From assembly GCA_035642125.1 (NCBI GenBank), contig DASQSZ010000267.1, positions 1-33,046 on the forward strand: DNA of 33,046 bases, read 5' to 3'. Positions within the stretch are counted from its first letter, which is position 1. Each line of letters starts with the position of its first letter. This DNA comes from CALAED01 sp937891035 (GTDB taxonomy: Bacteria > Actinomycetota > Actinomycetes > Streptosporangiales > Streptosporangiaceae). Shown here in pieces: positions 1 through 7,695 of the stretch. The position numbers and the translations under genes are program-made. A model generated the notes under the pieces. That model saw only the letters and a program-made list of their open reading frames with translations, did not search any database and was not told where the DNA came from.

Positions 1-1905
1 TACCTGCCGATACCGGCGGACGGCGCCTACGGCATCGTGTTCGCCAACTACGAGGACCAGCGGCTGCACCGGTTTGACCCGAGCGACTCCAAGCCGCGTC
101 CGCTCACCCCGGAGGCGGCGGTGCCCGCCGGGCTCCGCTACGCCGATTTCGTGCTGTCTCCGGACGGCACAGAGATCTGGTGCGTGTGCGAGGGGCATGT
201 GCTGGTGACCCCTCCGACGAACGGCGCAGCGCCGGGCGAAAGCGGCACCGGAGCGGCGGACGCTCCGGGGGCCTCCAGTGCTCCCGGCGGGGCCGGCGGC
301 GGCACCGGCGGGGCGTCGACCAAGGACATCCGACGGGCGATCGTGGCCGTACCGCTCGACGGCAGCGCGGCCGACAACCCGGCGGCCATCCGCGAGCTGA
401 TCAGCGGGGCGAACTTCTACGCCTCGCCGACGCCCTCGCCCGACGGCGGGCACATCGCCTGGGTCCAGTGGAACCACCCCCGCATGCCCTGGGACGGCAC
501 TGAGGTGCGCGTCGCGAACCTGGAGGACGGAAAGGTCGAGCGGGCCCGTACGGTCAAAGGCGGGCTGAACGAGTCGGCGCTGGCCCCGGCCTGGCGAGAC
601 GAGCGCAGCCTCTATGTGGTCTCGGACTGGTCGGGTTGGTGGAACATCTACCAGGTCGGCCTGTACGGCGGGTCGCCCGCGGCCCAATACCCGGCAGAGG
701 AGGAGTTCGCCGGCCCGCTGTGGCAACTGGGCGGCAAGCCGTACGTCGTGCTGGCCGACGGCCGCCTCGCGGTGCTGCACGGCCAGGGCGACCTGCGGCT
801 GGGGATCTACGATCCGGAGACCGCGGAGCTCACCGATCTCGATCTGCCCTACACCGACTGGCAGCTCGCGCTGTCCGGCGACGGGCAGGCGATCGTGGGC
901 ATCGCCGGCGGTCCCACCACCCCCGCGACCGTCGTACGTGTCGACCCCCCCACGGCGGAGGCCGAGGGCGGGAGCGGCGGCCAGGCGCGCGCCACCGAGC
1001 TGCGCCATGAGCTCGACAAGCTGCCCGACGCGGCGTACCTGCCCATCCCGCAGGCGGAGACGCTGGAGGGTCCGTTCGGGCGTCCGGTGTACGCCTACGT
1101 CTTCCCCCCGACCAACCCGGCCGCGCAGGCGCCCGATGGACAGCTGCCGCCGTACGTGGTCTTCGTGCACGGCGGACCCACCGGCCGCGTCTCCAGCGTG
1201 CTCAAGCTGGAGCGGGCGTACTTCACCAGCCGGGGCATCGGCGTCGTGGACGTCAACTACGGCGGTTCCACCGGTTATGGACGTTCCTACCGCGAACGAC
1301 TGCGCAAGCAGTGGGGCCTCGTCGACGTCGAGGACGCCGTCGCCGCGGCGCAGGCGCTGGCCGCCGCCGGAGAGGCCGACCCGGAGCGGCTGGCGATCCG
1401 CGGTGGCAGCGCGGGCGGCTGGACCACGCTGGCCGCCATCACCACGACGGCGGTGTTCAAGGCCGCGACGTCCTACTACGGCATCTCCGACCTGAAGAGC
1501 TTCGCCGATGAGACGCACGACTTCGAGTCCCGCTACCTGTTCGGGCTGATCGGGCCGCTGCCCGGCTTCGAGCGCGCCTACGAGGAGCGGTCGCCGCTGC
1601 GGCGCGCTGATCGCGCCTCGTGCCCGGTACTCCTGCTCCAAGGGCTCGACGACCCGATCGTGCTGCCGGCCCAGTCGGAGAAGTTCGCCACCGCTCTGGC
1701 CGACCGCAAGCTGCCGTACGCCTACCTGACCTTTGAGGGCGAGTCACATGGTTTCCGGCGCGCCGACACGCTGATCACGTGCCTGGAGTCCGAACTCTCC
1801 TTCTATGGGCAGATCTTCGGCTTCGATCCCCCGGACGTACCCACGATCGAGCTCACCGTCGGCGAGCGCCCCACCCCCGTGGCCCCGCCACCACCGCCCG
1901 CCTAA
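1..1905 (+). CDS. S9 family (prolyl oligopeptidase-type) serine peptidase, 5' partial
   Basis: The reading frame is open from the first base, so the true start lies upstream of the window. The C-terminal third is an alpha/beta-hydrolase peptidase domain. The nucleophile serine sits in a GGSAGG elbow (codon 1408-1410), the acid is in LQGLDDPIV (Asp codons 1648-1653), and the histidine is in ESHGFRR (codon 1747-1749). A conserved YVVFVHGGPTG oxyanion-hole segment precedes them. The N-terminal part reads as a beta-propeller with repeats such as SPDGTEIWCV and SPDGGHIAWVQW. This is the arrangement of acylaminoacyl-peptidase/dipeptidyl-peptidase relatives that trim short peptides. Two Gly/Ala/Ser-rich low-complexity inserts (about 220-320 and 955-990) interrupt the propeller, and the protein ends in a proline run. 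No signal peptide can be judged because the N terminus is missing. The family is clear; the substrate is not. Confidence 0.93.
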   Translation, partial: YLPIPADGAYGIVFANYEDQRLHRFDPSDSKPRPLTPEAAVPAGLRYADFVLSPDGTEIWCVCEGHVLVTPPTNGAAPGESGTGAADAPGASSAPGGAGGGTGGASTKDIRRAIVAVPLDGSAADNPAAIRELISGANFYASPTPSPDGGHIAWVQWNHPRMPWDGTEVRVANLEDGKVERARTVKGGLNESALAPAWRDERSLYVVSDWSGWWNIYQVGLYGGSPAAQYPAEEEFAGPLWQLGGKPYVVLADGRLAVLHGQGDLRLGIYDPETAELTDLDLPYTDWQLALSGDGQAIVGIAGGPTTPATVVRVDPPTAEAEGGSGGQARATELRHELDKLPDAAYLPIPQAETLEGPFGRPVYAYVFPPTNPAAQAPDGQLPPYVVFVHGGPTGRVSSVLKLERAYFTSRGIGVVDVNYGGSTGYGRSYRERLRKQWGLVDVEDAVAAAQALAAAGEADPERLAIRGGSAGGWTTLAAITTTAVFKAATSYYGISDLKSFADETHDFESRYLFGLIGPLPGFERAYEERSPLRRADRASCPVLLLQGLDDPIVLPAQSEKFATALADRKLPYAYLTFEGESHGFRRADTLITCLESELSFYGQIFGFDPPDVPTIELTVGERPTPVAPPPPPA

Positions 1906-1918
1906 CTCGCGCCTAACC

Positions 1919-1960
1919 CCCCGCCGGACGCGCCCGGGAGCCGGCCCGGGCTCGGCGGGG
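1919..1960. terminator. Stem-loop between convergent S9 peptidase and rny
   Basis: CCCCGCCG (1919-1926) pairs perfectly with CGGCGGGG (1953-1960), and two CCCGGG blocks inside (1933-1938, 1945-1950) can extend the stem. It begins 13 bases after the peptidase stop. There is no T-run, as is usual in actinomycetes. It could act on both converging transcripts. Confidence 0.55.
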
Positions 1961-1983
1961 TAGGCTGCCGGGCGGCCGATGGC

Positions 1984-2030
1984 GCGTACTCGCACCCTGA
2001 CGCGGATCCGGCCCCCGCAGGCGAGTACGC
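1984..2030. terminator. 10-bp inverted repeat downstream of rny
   Basis: GCGTACTCGC (1984-1993) is the exact reverse complement of GCGAGTACGC (2021-2030), with a 27-nt loop. It lies about 50 bases past the rny stop in the convergent gap. It could be a second terminator or mRNA 3' stabiliser for rny. The large loop makes this uncertain. Confidence 0.35.
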
Positions 2031-2078
2031 CCACGCCCGCCACGGGCCCGCACGCCAACGCGGCCTCAGGTTGGGCGG

Positions 2079-3656
2079 TTACCGCGCGAACTCGGTCGCC
2101 CGGGACTCCCGAACAACCGTGACACGGATCTGGCCCGGGTAGGTGAGCTCGTCTTCGACCTGCTTGGCGACATCGCGGGCGATCACCTGAGCCTGGATGT
2201 CGTCGACCGAGTCCGGACGAACCATCACGCGCACCTCGCGGCCGGCCTGCATGGCGAACACCTTCTCCACGCCGTCGTGCTCGTTCGCGATCTGTTCGAG
2301 TCTCTCCAGGCGCTTCACGTACGCTTCCAGCGACTCGCGGCGCGCGCCGGGGCGGCTACCGCTGATCGCGTCGGCCGCCTGCGTCAGCACGGCCTCGACC
2401 GTCCGTACCTCGACCTCGTTGTGGTGCGCCTCGATGGCGTGCACGACCTCCTCGTCCTCGCCGTACCGGCGGGCGATCTCGGCTCCGATCAGCGCGTGGC
2501 TGCCTTCGACCTCATGGGTCAGCGCCTTGCCGATGTCGTGCAGCAGCGTGCACCGCTTCAGCAGATGGGTGGGCAATCGCAGCTCGGCGGCCATGATTCC
2601 GGCGATGTTCGCCGACTCGATGAGGTGCTTGAGTACGTTTTGACCGTACGACGTTCGGTAGCGCAGGCGCCCGAGCAGCGCGATCAGCTCGGGATGCATG
2701 TCCGTGATGCCGAGCTCGACGAGAGCGTCCTCGCCCGCCCGCACGCACAACTGCTCCACCTCGTTCTTGCTGCGGTCGTAGATCTCCTCGATGCGCTGGG
2801 GGTGGATGCGCCCGTCGAGGACGAGTTTTTCCAGCGTGAGCCGGCCGACCTCGCGGCGGACCGGGTCAAAGCAGCTCAGCAGCACGGCCTCGGGGGTGTC
2901 GTCGATGATGAGGTTGACCCCCGTCGTCGATTCGAACGCACGGATGTTCCTGCCTTCGCGGCCGATGATGCGGCCCTTCATCTCATCGCTGGGAAGGTGC
3001 AGGACCGAAACCACCGACTCGGCCGTCTGCTCGCTCGCCACGCGCTGGATCGCCAACGTCACGATCTTGCGGGCGCGTTTGTCGCCCTCCTGCCGGGCCT
3101 GGGTTTCGATCTCGCGCGTGATGAGGGCGGCCTCGCGCTTGGCCTGGTTCTCCATGAGGGCGACCAGTTCGTTTTTCGCCTGGTCGGCGGTCAGCTCCGC
3201 GGTCCGCTCCAGGATTTCGCGACGCTGCTCATCGACCCGATCGAGCTCTTTTTTGTGCTGCTCGAGGCGCTGCTCAAGGTCGGTGAGTTCGCGCGCCCGC
3301 TCTTCGAGGCGGCGTACCTCGGCGTCGAGCCGCTGCTCGCGCTCGGCCAGCCGGGTTTCGCGTCGCTCCAGATCCTCGCGGAGCGTCTTGATGTCATCCT
3401 TGAGCGCCCTGGCCTCTTCTTCTATCTCGGAGCGGGCGGCCCGCGCCGTGTCGCGCGCCTGCCGTTCCGCGTCGCTGCGGATCTCTTGGGCCTCGGACTT
3501 GGCCCGCGCCCTGATCTCGTCGGCGTCGTGCTGGGCGGCATCGAGTTGCTCGGCGGAACGCCGTGGGATGCCGTGCGGCCGCCGGAGCACCACTACGAGG
3601 AGGGCGACCAGGGTGATGAGGAGTGCCGCACCCATGTAGACAGTCGCGTCATCCAC
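2079..3656 (-). CDS. rny: Ribonuclease Y
   Basis: This is a membrane-anchored endoribonuclease that starts mRNA decay. The 525-residue product (usual family length about 510-530) shows the full RNase Y layout. There is one N-terminal membrane helix (about residues 5-24) and a long charged coiled coil (about 30-190). A KH RNA-binding domain contains GRIIGREGRNIR (from residue 228), and an HD metal-dependent hydrolase domain contains LLHDIGKA (His373-Asp374) and EAHHNEVE. I chose the GTG at 3656 because GGGAG lies 8 nt upstream and the product then begins directly before the membrane helix. The frame stays open to 3713, but that would add an unlikely leader. The ATG at 3635 is a less likely alternative. 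It lies downstream of recA-recX on the same strand, but 465 bp separates it from recX, so it probably has its own promoter. RNase J in this window gives the cell a second major decay nuclease. Confidence 0.95.
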   Translation of the reverse strand: MDDATVYMGAALLITLVALLVVVLRRPHGIPRRSAEQLDAAQHDADEIRARAKSEAQEIRSDAERQARDTARAARSEIEEEARALKDDIKTLREDLERRETRLAEREQRLDAEVRRLEERARELTDLEQRLEQHKKELDRVDEQRREILERTAELTADQAKNELVALMENQAKREAALITREIETQARQEGDKRARKIVTLAIQRVASEQTAESVVSVLHLPSDEMKGRIIGREGRNIRAFESTTGVNLIIDDTPEAVLLSCFDPVRREVGRLTLEKLVLDGRIHPQRIEEIYDRSKNEVEQLCVRAGEDALVELGITDMHPELIALLGRLRYRTSYGQNVLKHLIESANIAGIMAAELRLPTHLLKRCTLLHDIGKALTHEVEGSHALIGAEIARRYGEDEEVVHAIEAHHNEVEVRTVEAVLTQAADAISGSRPGARRESLEAYVKRLERLEQIANEHDGVEKVFAMQAGREVRVMVRPDSVDDIQAQVIARDVAKQVEDELTYPGQIRVTVVRESRATEFAR

Positions 3657-4121
3657 GGCGCAGACTCCCTTCCTCGACGCCGGCTCCGGCCCTATTGGCG
3701 TGGAGCGTCCCAACGCGAGGGGCTACGCGCGCATTGCGGCCATCGCGATCCGGCGCCGAGACGCCGGGTAAGCGCTATCAACCGGATTCTGGCTGGACCA
3801 GAACCCGTAGGGTCGTCCCTGTCGGCCATGGGGCGGCCGAACCGGTATCTCGATGGTCTCTCGACTGCTCGAACATGGGCGTACGTATGGCAATCCGCAC
3901 TGCGCGGAGTAACTCCTCACTGCCGCAACGGTAAGCGGCTCAGAAGTAATGAGCAAGCAAAGGATTCGCAATCCGGAGGATCCGGACTGTCCGTACCAAC
4001 CGGATACCCTTGTCATGAGAGCCCCGTTCTCCCAGCACAGCGGCCTGGCTGCGCAGTTGGAGCAGTCAAGGAAGAGTAAGGCCAGCTCGCACGGCCGCCC
4101 CGGCGCGCCGCCGGACTCCCC
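3657..4121. other. 465-bp gap between recX and rny
   Basis: No convincing gene is present. Short frames here lack G/C-rich third positions and Shine-Dalgarno sequences. Base composition falls to about 53-55% GC over 3901-4020 by hand count, well below the flanking genes. The stretch should contain the rny promoter on the minus strand, but I cannot fix a clear -10/-35 pair. Small TCCGGA repeats occur near 3975-3990. Confidence 0.5.
4100..4114 (-). terminator. Short hairpin after recX
   Basis: CCGGCG and CGCCGG are separated by three bases, beginning 8 nt past the recX stop. The 6-bp stem is all G/C with no T-run. It is a weak candidate for the end of the recA-recX transcript. Confidence 0.35.
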
Positions 4122-4745
4122 TTAAGCCCCATCGCCGAGATCGGGCGACTCCTCGGGAAGGTCGTGCCCGTGGGCCAGACCATCCAGCTCCGCCGCCACC
4201 TCAAGGCCACCCTCTTCGGCGAGGGCCTCCCGGACCACTCGGTAGGCCAGCTCCGCCGAATAGCCCTTGCGCGCGAGCACGCCGACGAGCCGGCGCATGC
4301 GTTTGGCCGGATCGAGCCCCCGAGTGCCGGCGAGCCGCCGGGCGACCAGTTCCCTGGCGGTCGTCTCCTCCTGATCCGGAGCAAGCGTCTCGACCGCCGC
4401 GCTGACGGTCTCGTCGGCGACGCCGCGCTGGCGAAGCTCGGCCGCGAGCGCCCGCCGGGCCAGCCCGCGGCCGAGGTGCCGTGACTGCACCCAAGCCTGC
4501 GAGAACGCGGTGTCGTCGATGAGGCCCACATCGGTGAACCTGCCCAGCACTCGCTCGGCGACCTCGTCGGGAACGTTCTTTCGCCGCAGCGCGTCGGCGA
4601 GTTGGGCCCGGCTGCGCGGCGCCGCGGAGAGCAACCGCAGGCAGATCTCTCGCGCGACGGTCTCCGGATCGGCCGGCGGCGTTTCGGCGGCGGGGCTTCC
4701 CGGCGTCGGCCCGAGCGGACCCCGCCTACGGCTTCGCCTGGTCAT
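4122..4745 (-). CDS. recX: Regulatory protein RecX
   Basis: RecX binds RecA and limits filament growth and ATPase/recombinase activity. The 207-residue product has the helical three-repeat RecX fold. Visible hallmarks are a repeat beginning REICLRLLSAAPRSRAQLADALRRK, the segment VGLIDDTAFSQAWVQSR, then RRALAAELRQRGV and RMRRLVGVLARKGYS. About 30 N-terminal residues are Arg/Pro-rich and probably disordered. It follows recA on the same strand after 140 bp, the usual recA-recX arrangement, and a hairpin in that gap may lower its expression relative to recA. No strong Shine-Dalgarno precedes the ATG at 4745, so a slightly different start is possible. Family assignment is confident. Confidence 0.93.
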   Translation of the reverse strand: MTRRSRRRGPLGPTPGSPAAETPPADPETVAREICLRLLSAAPRSRAQLADALRRKNVPDEVAERVLGRFTDVGLIDDTAFSQAWVQSRHLGRGLARRALAAELRQRGVADETVSAAVETLAPDQEETTARELVARRLAGTRGLDPAKRMRRLVGVLARKGYSAELAYRVVREALAEEGGLEVAAELDGLAHGHDLPEESPDLGDGA

Positions 4746-4759
4746 GATGGTCGAGTGAT

Positions 4760-4778
4760 CGCCGCTTGGGAAGCGGCG
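4760..4778 (-). terminator. Intercistronic recA-recX hairpin (attenuator-like)
   Basis: GCCGCTT (4761-4767) and AAGCGGC (4771-4777) form a perfect stem with a 3-nt loop, extendable by one C-G pair (4760/4778). It lies 15 nt upstream of the recX start. A leaky terminator between recA and recX is known in Escherichia coli and would keep RecX sub-stoichiometric. That role here is inferred from position. Confidence 0.45.
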
Positions 4779-4885
4779 GCGCCGCCGGGGAAGGCCCCCG
4801 CCGCGGCCGTCTACCGGTCGTGCCGGTGTCGGGCCGCTGCAGCGTGGCGCGGCGCCACCGCTCGTCTGCGGAGATCATCGCGGGA

Positions 4886-7300
4886 TCACAGGTCGCCCGG
4901 CTTCGGGGTGCCCTTGGCTCCGGTCCGCCTGGTGGCGGCCGGATTACTCGCGGGCGCCGCGCCGGCCGGCGGCGTGGGCTCGTTGTCGAGACGCGGCCCG
5001 ACCCCGAGCTTCTCCTTGATCTTCTTCTCGATCTCGTCGGCGATGTCAGGGTTGCTCTTGAGGAAGTTGCGGGCGTTCTCCTTGCCCTGCCCCAGCTGAT
5101 CGCCCTCGTAGGTGTACCAGGCTCCCGACTTTCGCACGAAGCCGTGCTCGACCCCCAGGTCGATAAGGCCGCCTTCCTTGCTGATGCCCTGCCCATAAAT
5201 CAGATCCATGTCGGCGGTGCGGAAAGGCGAAGCGCAGTTATGGACCACCACATCGTCTGCAATCAGGTTGTGCAGTTCGTCCACTTCAACGTCGAAGGTG
5301 CGGCACGTCCGAGCGGGCAGGATCTCGGAGACCCTGGCGAACCAGAGCTGATCTCTAAGGACGTCATACAGGAAGGGATCGTCCAGGACGTCAGCCAATC
5401 GCTGAAGCCGGTCTCGCCGGAGCCGACTGGCCCCCAGTACCTGCCTGAGCCCCCCCTGTGGATCTCCCGCCATGTCACCAATCATCTGTGCGGCCAAAAC
5501 AGCGGTCACGCCACGCTGCTCGAGGTGGTGCAGCACTGGCTTGATGACATCCGTGGAGAGATAGTTTCGCTGAGACCCCCGGTGACGCTTGTCGAAGGCA
5601 TCGAGCTCGCGGACGAGCACTTGACCACGCGGTCCCCACATGGGGATAGCTCGGGCGAACGCGGTGACATTGTCGACACCGCTAATTCGCACGTCCCAGA
5701 CCGGCAGCTTGCTGACGATACGGCGCCCAGCGATGAGACCTCCTCGCCGCTTGCTCGGGTCGGCCGGCGTGGTTTGAACACTGCTGCCAATCCCCCACCG
5801 CAAGAGCAACCAGTGGATCTGCCGAGCCAGTTGTTCAGACGTGGTCGTGAAACCCAGTCCGATGCCCCCTGTTTGCTCCCGGGAGACATAGCCATCGGTT
5901 TCGAGAAGTCCGAAGATCAGGTTAGCCACGACCTCAGCGGATGTCTCATGCGCGAAGAGGTAAGCAGGAAGTTTCTTCTCGGGGGCCAGCTTGCCCCAGA
6001 CTCCGGCCTTGCGGCATAGCTCAAGTACACCGTTCTTCTCGCCACGGCGATGCGAAAAGCTGACCTGCATACTGCCCCGAACATTGGCGACGCAACCCAG
6101 GGACTTTGCGATCGCCGCCACGTCTTCCTGCAACGCCTCTTGGACGTTGATGAACGTGGCCGGCGTCTTACCACCGATGTAACCGTCGCCGATCAAGTAT
6201 CCCAGCAGCCGAGCGTGGTCCGCGGCGATCGGCTCTTCTGGACCGAAACCGAGGAATTCTCGTGGCCGTGCGACCCGGGCACCGGGCTTGAGTTCTCCTG
6301 CCTGCCTCCAGCCGATGTCGGTGAGGATCTTATGGTCTGCCGTAACCCACAATTCAGTGCCATCTCGCAGGCGGAGGCCGACAACTTCCTGTTCACCCTG
6401 ATCGAACCATGAGGTGACCTGTCGAACATGAAGCTCCCCCTTCTTGTCCGTGGCCGCGACATGCACCGGTAGCCGCTGGTCTACAATTTCCTCAATGCGA
6501 TGCGTCAAACCAGTTACCGGATCGAACACTTGTGTACCCTCGGCAAGGCACTTGTTCTTCACTACTTTGACCCGCACTCGGTTGCCGACCGGCTCTGTAC
6601 CGTCCTTGAGCGTCTCGATCCGCCGGACATCCAGCCGCACTGAAGAATAGAACTTCAGCGCCCGCCCCCCTGTCGTCGTTTCTGGACTTCCGAACAGCAC
6701 ACCTACCTTTTCTCTCAATTGGTTGATGAAAATGGAGGTGGTCTTTGTTTGGTTGATTGCGCCGGTCAATTTCCGGAGGGCCTGGGACATGAGGCGGGCT
6801 TGCAGGCCGACGTGGCTGTCGCCCATCTCGCCCTCGATCTCGGCGCGGGGGACGAGGGCGGCGACCGAGTCGATGACGACGACGTCGATCGCGCCGGACC
6901 GGATCAGCATGTCGGTGATCTCGAGGGCCTGCTCACCGGTATCGGGCTGAGAAACGAGCAACCCGTCCACGTCGACGCCGAGCTTTTGGGCGTACTCCGG
7001 GTCGAGCGCGTGCTCGGCGTCGATGAAGGCCGCGATGCCGCCCTTGCGCTGTGCGTTGGCGATCGCGTGCAGCGCGATACTCGTCTTTCCGGAACCCTCG
7101 GGTCCGAATATCTCCACGACGCGGCCGCGGGGCAGGCCGCCGATGCCGAGAGCGACGTCGAGGGAGATGGAGCCGGTCGGGATCACCTCGATCGGCACTC
7201 GGGCCTCGTCGCCCATGCGCATGACGGAGCCCTTGCCGAACTGGCGCTCGATCTGGGCGAGTGCGGTCTCGAGAGCCTTCTCGCGGTCGTTCGCTGCCAT
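4886..7300 (-). CDS. recA: RecA recombinase precursor containing an intein
   Basis: RecA forms ATP-dependent filaments on single-stranded DNA, drives strand exchange and stimulates LexA self-cleavage. The precursor is 804 residues. Removing the 438-residue intein leaves a 366-residue RecA of normal length. The extein shows Walker A GPEGSGKT (residues 66-73), the Walker B region VVVIDSVAALVPRAEIEGEMGD, L1/L2 DNA-binding segments with SIFINQLREKVG and FGSPETTTGG, and the usual Lys/Pro-rich tail. The ATG at 7300 is preceded by AGGGA at 6 nt, and the product begins MAANDREKALETALAQIERQFGKGS, typical for RecA; the frame stays open to 7447 but without family similarity. The intein splits KVVKNK from CASPF, just after the L2 region. 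Extein codons next to the intein on the upstream side (6551-6780) are AT-richer than the rest. Expression is probably damage-inducible through two upstream elements. recX follows. Confidence 0.97.
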   Translation of the reverse strand: MAANDREKALETALAQIERQFGKGSVMRMGDEARVPIEVIPTGSISLDVALGIGGLPRGRVVEIFGPEGSGKTSIALHAIANAQRKGGIAAFIDAEHALDPEYAQKLGVDVDGLLVSQPDTGEQALEITDMLIRSGAIDVVVIDSVAALVPRAEIEGEMGDSHVGLQARLMSQALRKLTGAINQTKTTSIFINQLREKVGVLFGSPETTTGGRALKFYSSVRLDVRRIETLKDGTEPVGNRVRVKVVKNKCLAEGTQVFDPVTGLTHRIEEIVDQRLPVHVAATDKKGELHVRQVTSWFDQGEQEVVGLRLRDGTELWVTADHKILTDIGWRQAGELKPGARVARPREFLGFGPEEPIAADHARLLGYLIGDGYIGGKTPATFINVQEALQEDVAAIAKSLGCVANVRGSMQVSFSHRRGEKNGVLELCRKAGVWGKLAPEKKLPAYLFAHETSAEVVANLIFGLLETDGYVSREQTGGIGLGFTTTSEQLARQIHWLLLRWGIGSSVQTTPADPSKRRGGLIAGRRIVSKLPVWDVRISGVDNVTAFARAIPMWGPRGQVLVRELDAFDKRHRGSQRNYLSTDVIKPVLHHLEQRGVTAVLAAQMIGDMAGDPQGGLRQVLGASRLRRDRLQRLADVLDDPFLYDVLRDQLWFARVSEILPARTCRTFDVEVDELHNLIADDVVVHNCASPFRTADMDLIYGQGISKEGGLIDLGVEHGFVRKSGAWYTYEGDQLGQGKENARNFLKSNPDIADEIEKKIKEKLGVGPRLDNEPTPPAGAAPASNPAATRRTGAKGTPKPGDL
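5237..6550 (-). mobile_element. RecA intein with LAGLIDADG homing endonuclease (in frame within recA)
   Basis: This 438-residue protein intron runs from Cys1 (codon 6548-6550) to Asn438 (codon 5237-5239). It is followed by a Cys +1 extein residue. Block A is CLAEGTQVFDP. Block B is TADH, with Thr70 and His73. Block F/G is TFDVEVDEL to VVVHN, with Asp420, His427, the penultimate His437 and Asn438. All residues needed for class 1 splicing are present. The two endonuclease motifs LLGYLIGDGYIGG (Asp122) and IFGLLETDGYVS (Asp219) keep both catalytic aspartates, so the homing nuclease looks intact. The insertion point, length and residue numbering closely match the 440-residue M. tuberculosis RecA intein (PI-MtuI) as I recall it. 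GC is about 58% in a sampled stretch (5521-5580), below host genes, which fits horizontal arrival. Splicing activity itself cannot be seen from sequence. Confidence 0.97.
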
Positions 7301-7352
7301 GAGATGTCCCTGCCCTATCACGGTCGGGTCGTCGTGTTGTCGTCTGGGGCCG

Positions 7353-7375
7353 ACGCTACGGGGAACCGCCGACAG
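7353..7375 (-). promoter_or_regulatory. RecA-NDp (PafBC-type) damage promoter of recA
   Basis: Reading the minus strand, CTGTCGGCG (7375-7367) is followed by an 8-nt spacer and TAGCGT (7358-7353). The published mycobacterial LexA-independent motif is tTGTCRGTG-N8-TANNNT. This site keeps the spacer and the -10 pattern exactly, with one mismatch in the core and one at the weak first base. The -10 lies 53 nt upstream of the recA start. The match is by eye. Confidence 0.6.
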
Positions 7376-7428
7376 TTTGCAGACACTGCCGCAACTGTGG
7401 ATAACGTCGCTACCGGAACTCACTTTAC

Positions 7429-7442
7429 CGAACAGAAGTTCG
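7429..7442. promoter_or_regulatory. LexA-binding SOS box upstream of recA
   Basis: CGAACAGAAGTTCG is a perfect CGAAC-N4-GTTCG palindrome, the Cheo/SOS box recognised by LexA in Gram-positive bacteria and actinobacteria. It is 129 bp upstream of the recA ATG and about 50 bp from the downstream end of the DUF3046 gene. LexA here should repress one recA promoter until RecA filaments trigger LexA cleavage. Confidence 0.88.
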
Positions 7443-7493
7443 ATCAACCGCCGACACGCCGATTCGTCTCCGATCCCGGCGGCGAGGGAAGCG

Positions 7494-7688
7494 CTAGTGG
7501 AGGCGCTGCGGGACGTCGAAGGCGGCGCAGACGGCGGCCCAAACGGTCTTGACCGACTCCCCCTCGGCGAGGGCCTGCTCTATGGTGCGGCCGCCGAGCT
7601 CGGCCAGCACGTAGTCTTTGGCGACGCTGTCGGCGTACCCCTCGCCGAACTGCTCGTTCATCCGCTGCCAGAAGACCGTAAGACGCAC
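7494..7688 (-). CDS. DUF3046 family small protein
   Basis: This 64-residue protein belongs to DUF3046, a small actinobacterial family of unknown function commonly encoded just upstream of recA. The characteristic core is visible: VRLTVFWQRMNEQFG, then YADSVAKDYVLAELGGRTIEQAL, then VKTVWAAVCAAFDVPQRLH at the C terminus. I place the start at the GTG at 7688 because the family begins with this RLTVFW segment; the open frame to 7898 has no family similarity. No Shine-Dalgarno precedes the GTG. Instead TAAGCT lies exactly 7 nt upstream, which suggests a leaderless transcript. Its stop is about 190 bp before recA on the same strand, so limited read-through into recA is possible, although recA has its own promoters. 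The small acidic-aromatic helical protein shows no catalytic motif. Confidence 0.9.
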   Translation of the reverse strand: MRLTVFWQRMNEQFGEGYADSVAKDYVLAELGGRTIEQALAEGESVKTVWAAVCAAFDVPQRLH

Positions 7689-7695
7689 CTGGAAA

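Noticed and set aside
3723..4016. Possible 97-residue minus-strand protein in the recX-rny gap
   Set aside because: Third positions are not G/C-biased, the composition is Ser/Arg-rich, there is no Shine-Dalgarno and no family.
2277..4079. Long plus-strand open frame opposite rny
   Set aside because: It mirrors the rny coding strand, has no family motifs or ribosome-binding site, and such antisense frames are expected in high-GC DNA.
4766..6019. Plus-strand open frame across recA and the intein
   Set aside because: It runs antisense to conserved intein and RecA sequence; no independent evidence.
7414..7423. Second LexA half-site (GGAAC) beside the SOS box
   Set aside because: The matching GTTC half is not at the required spacing; only 7429-7442 is a full site.
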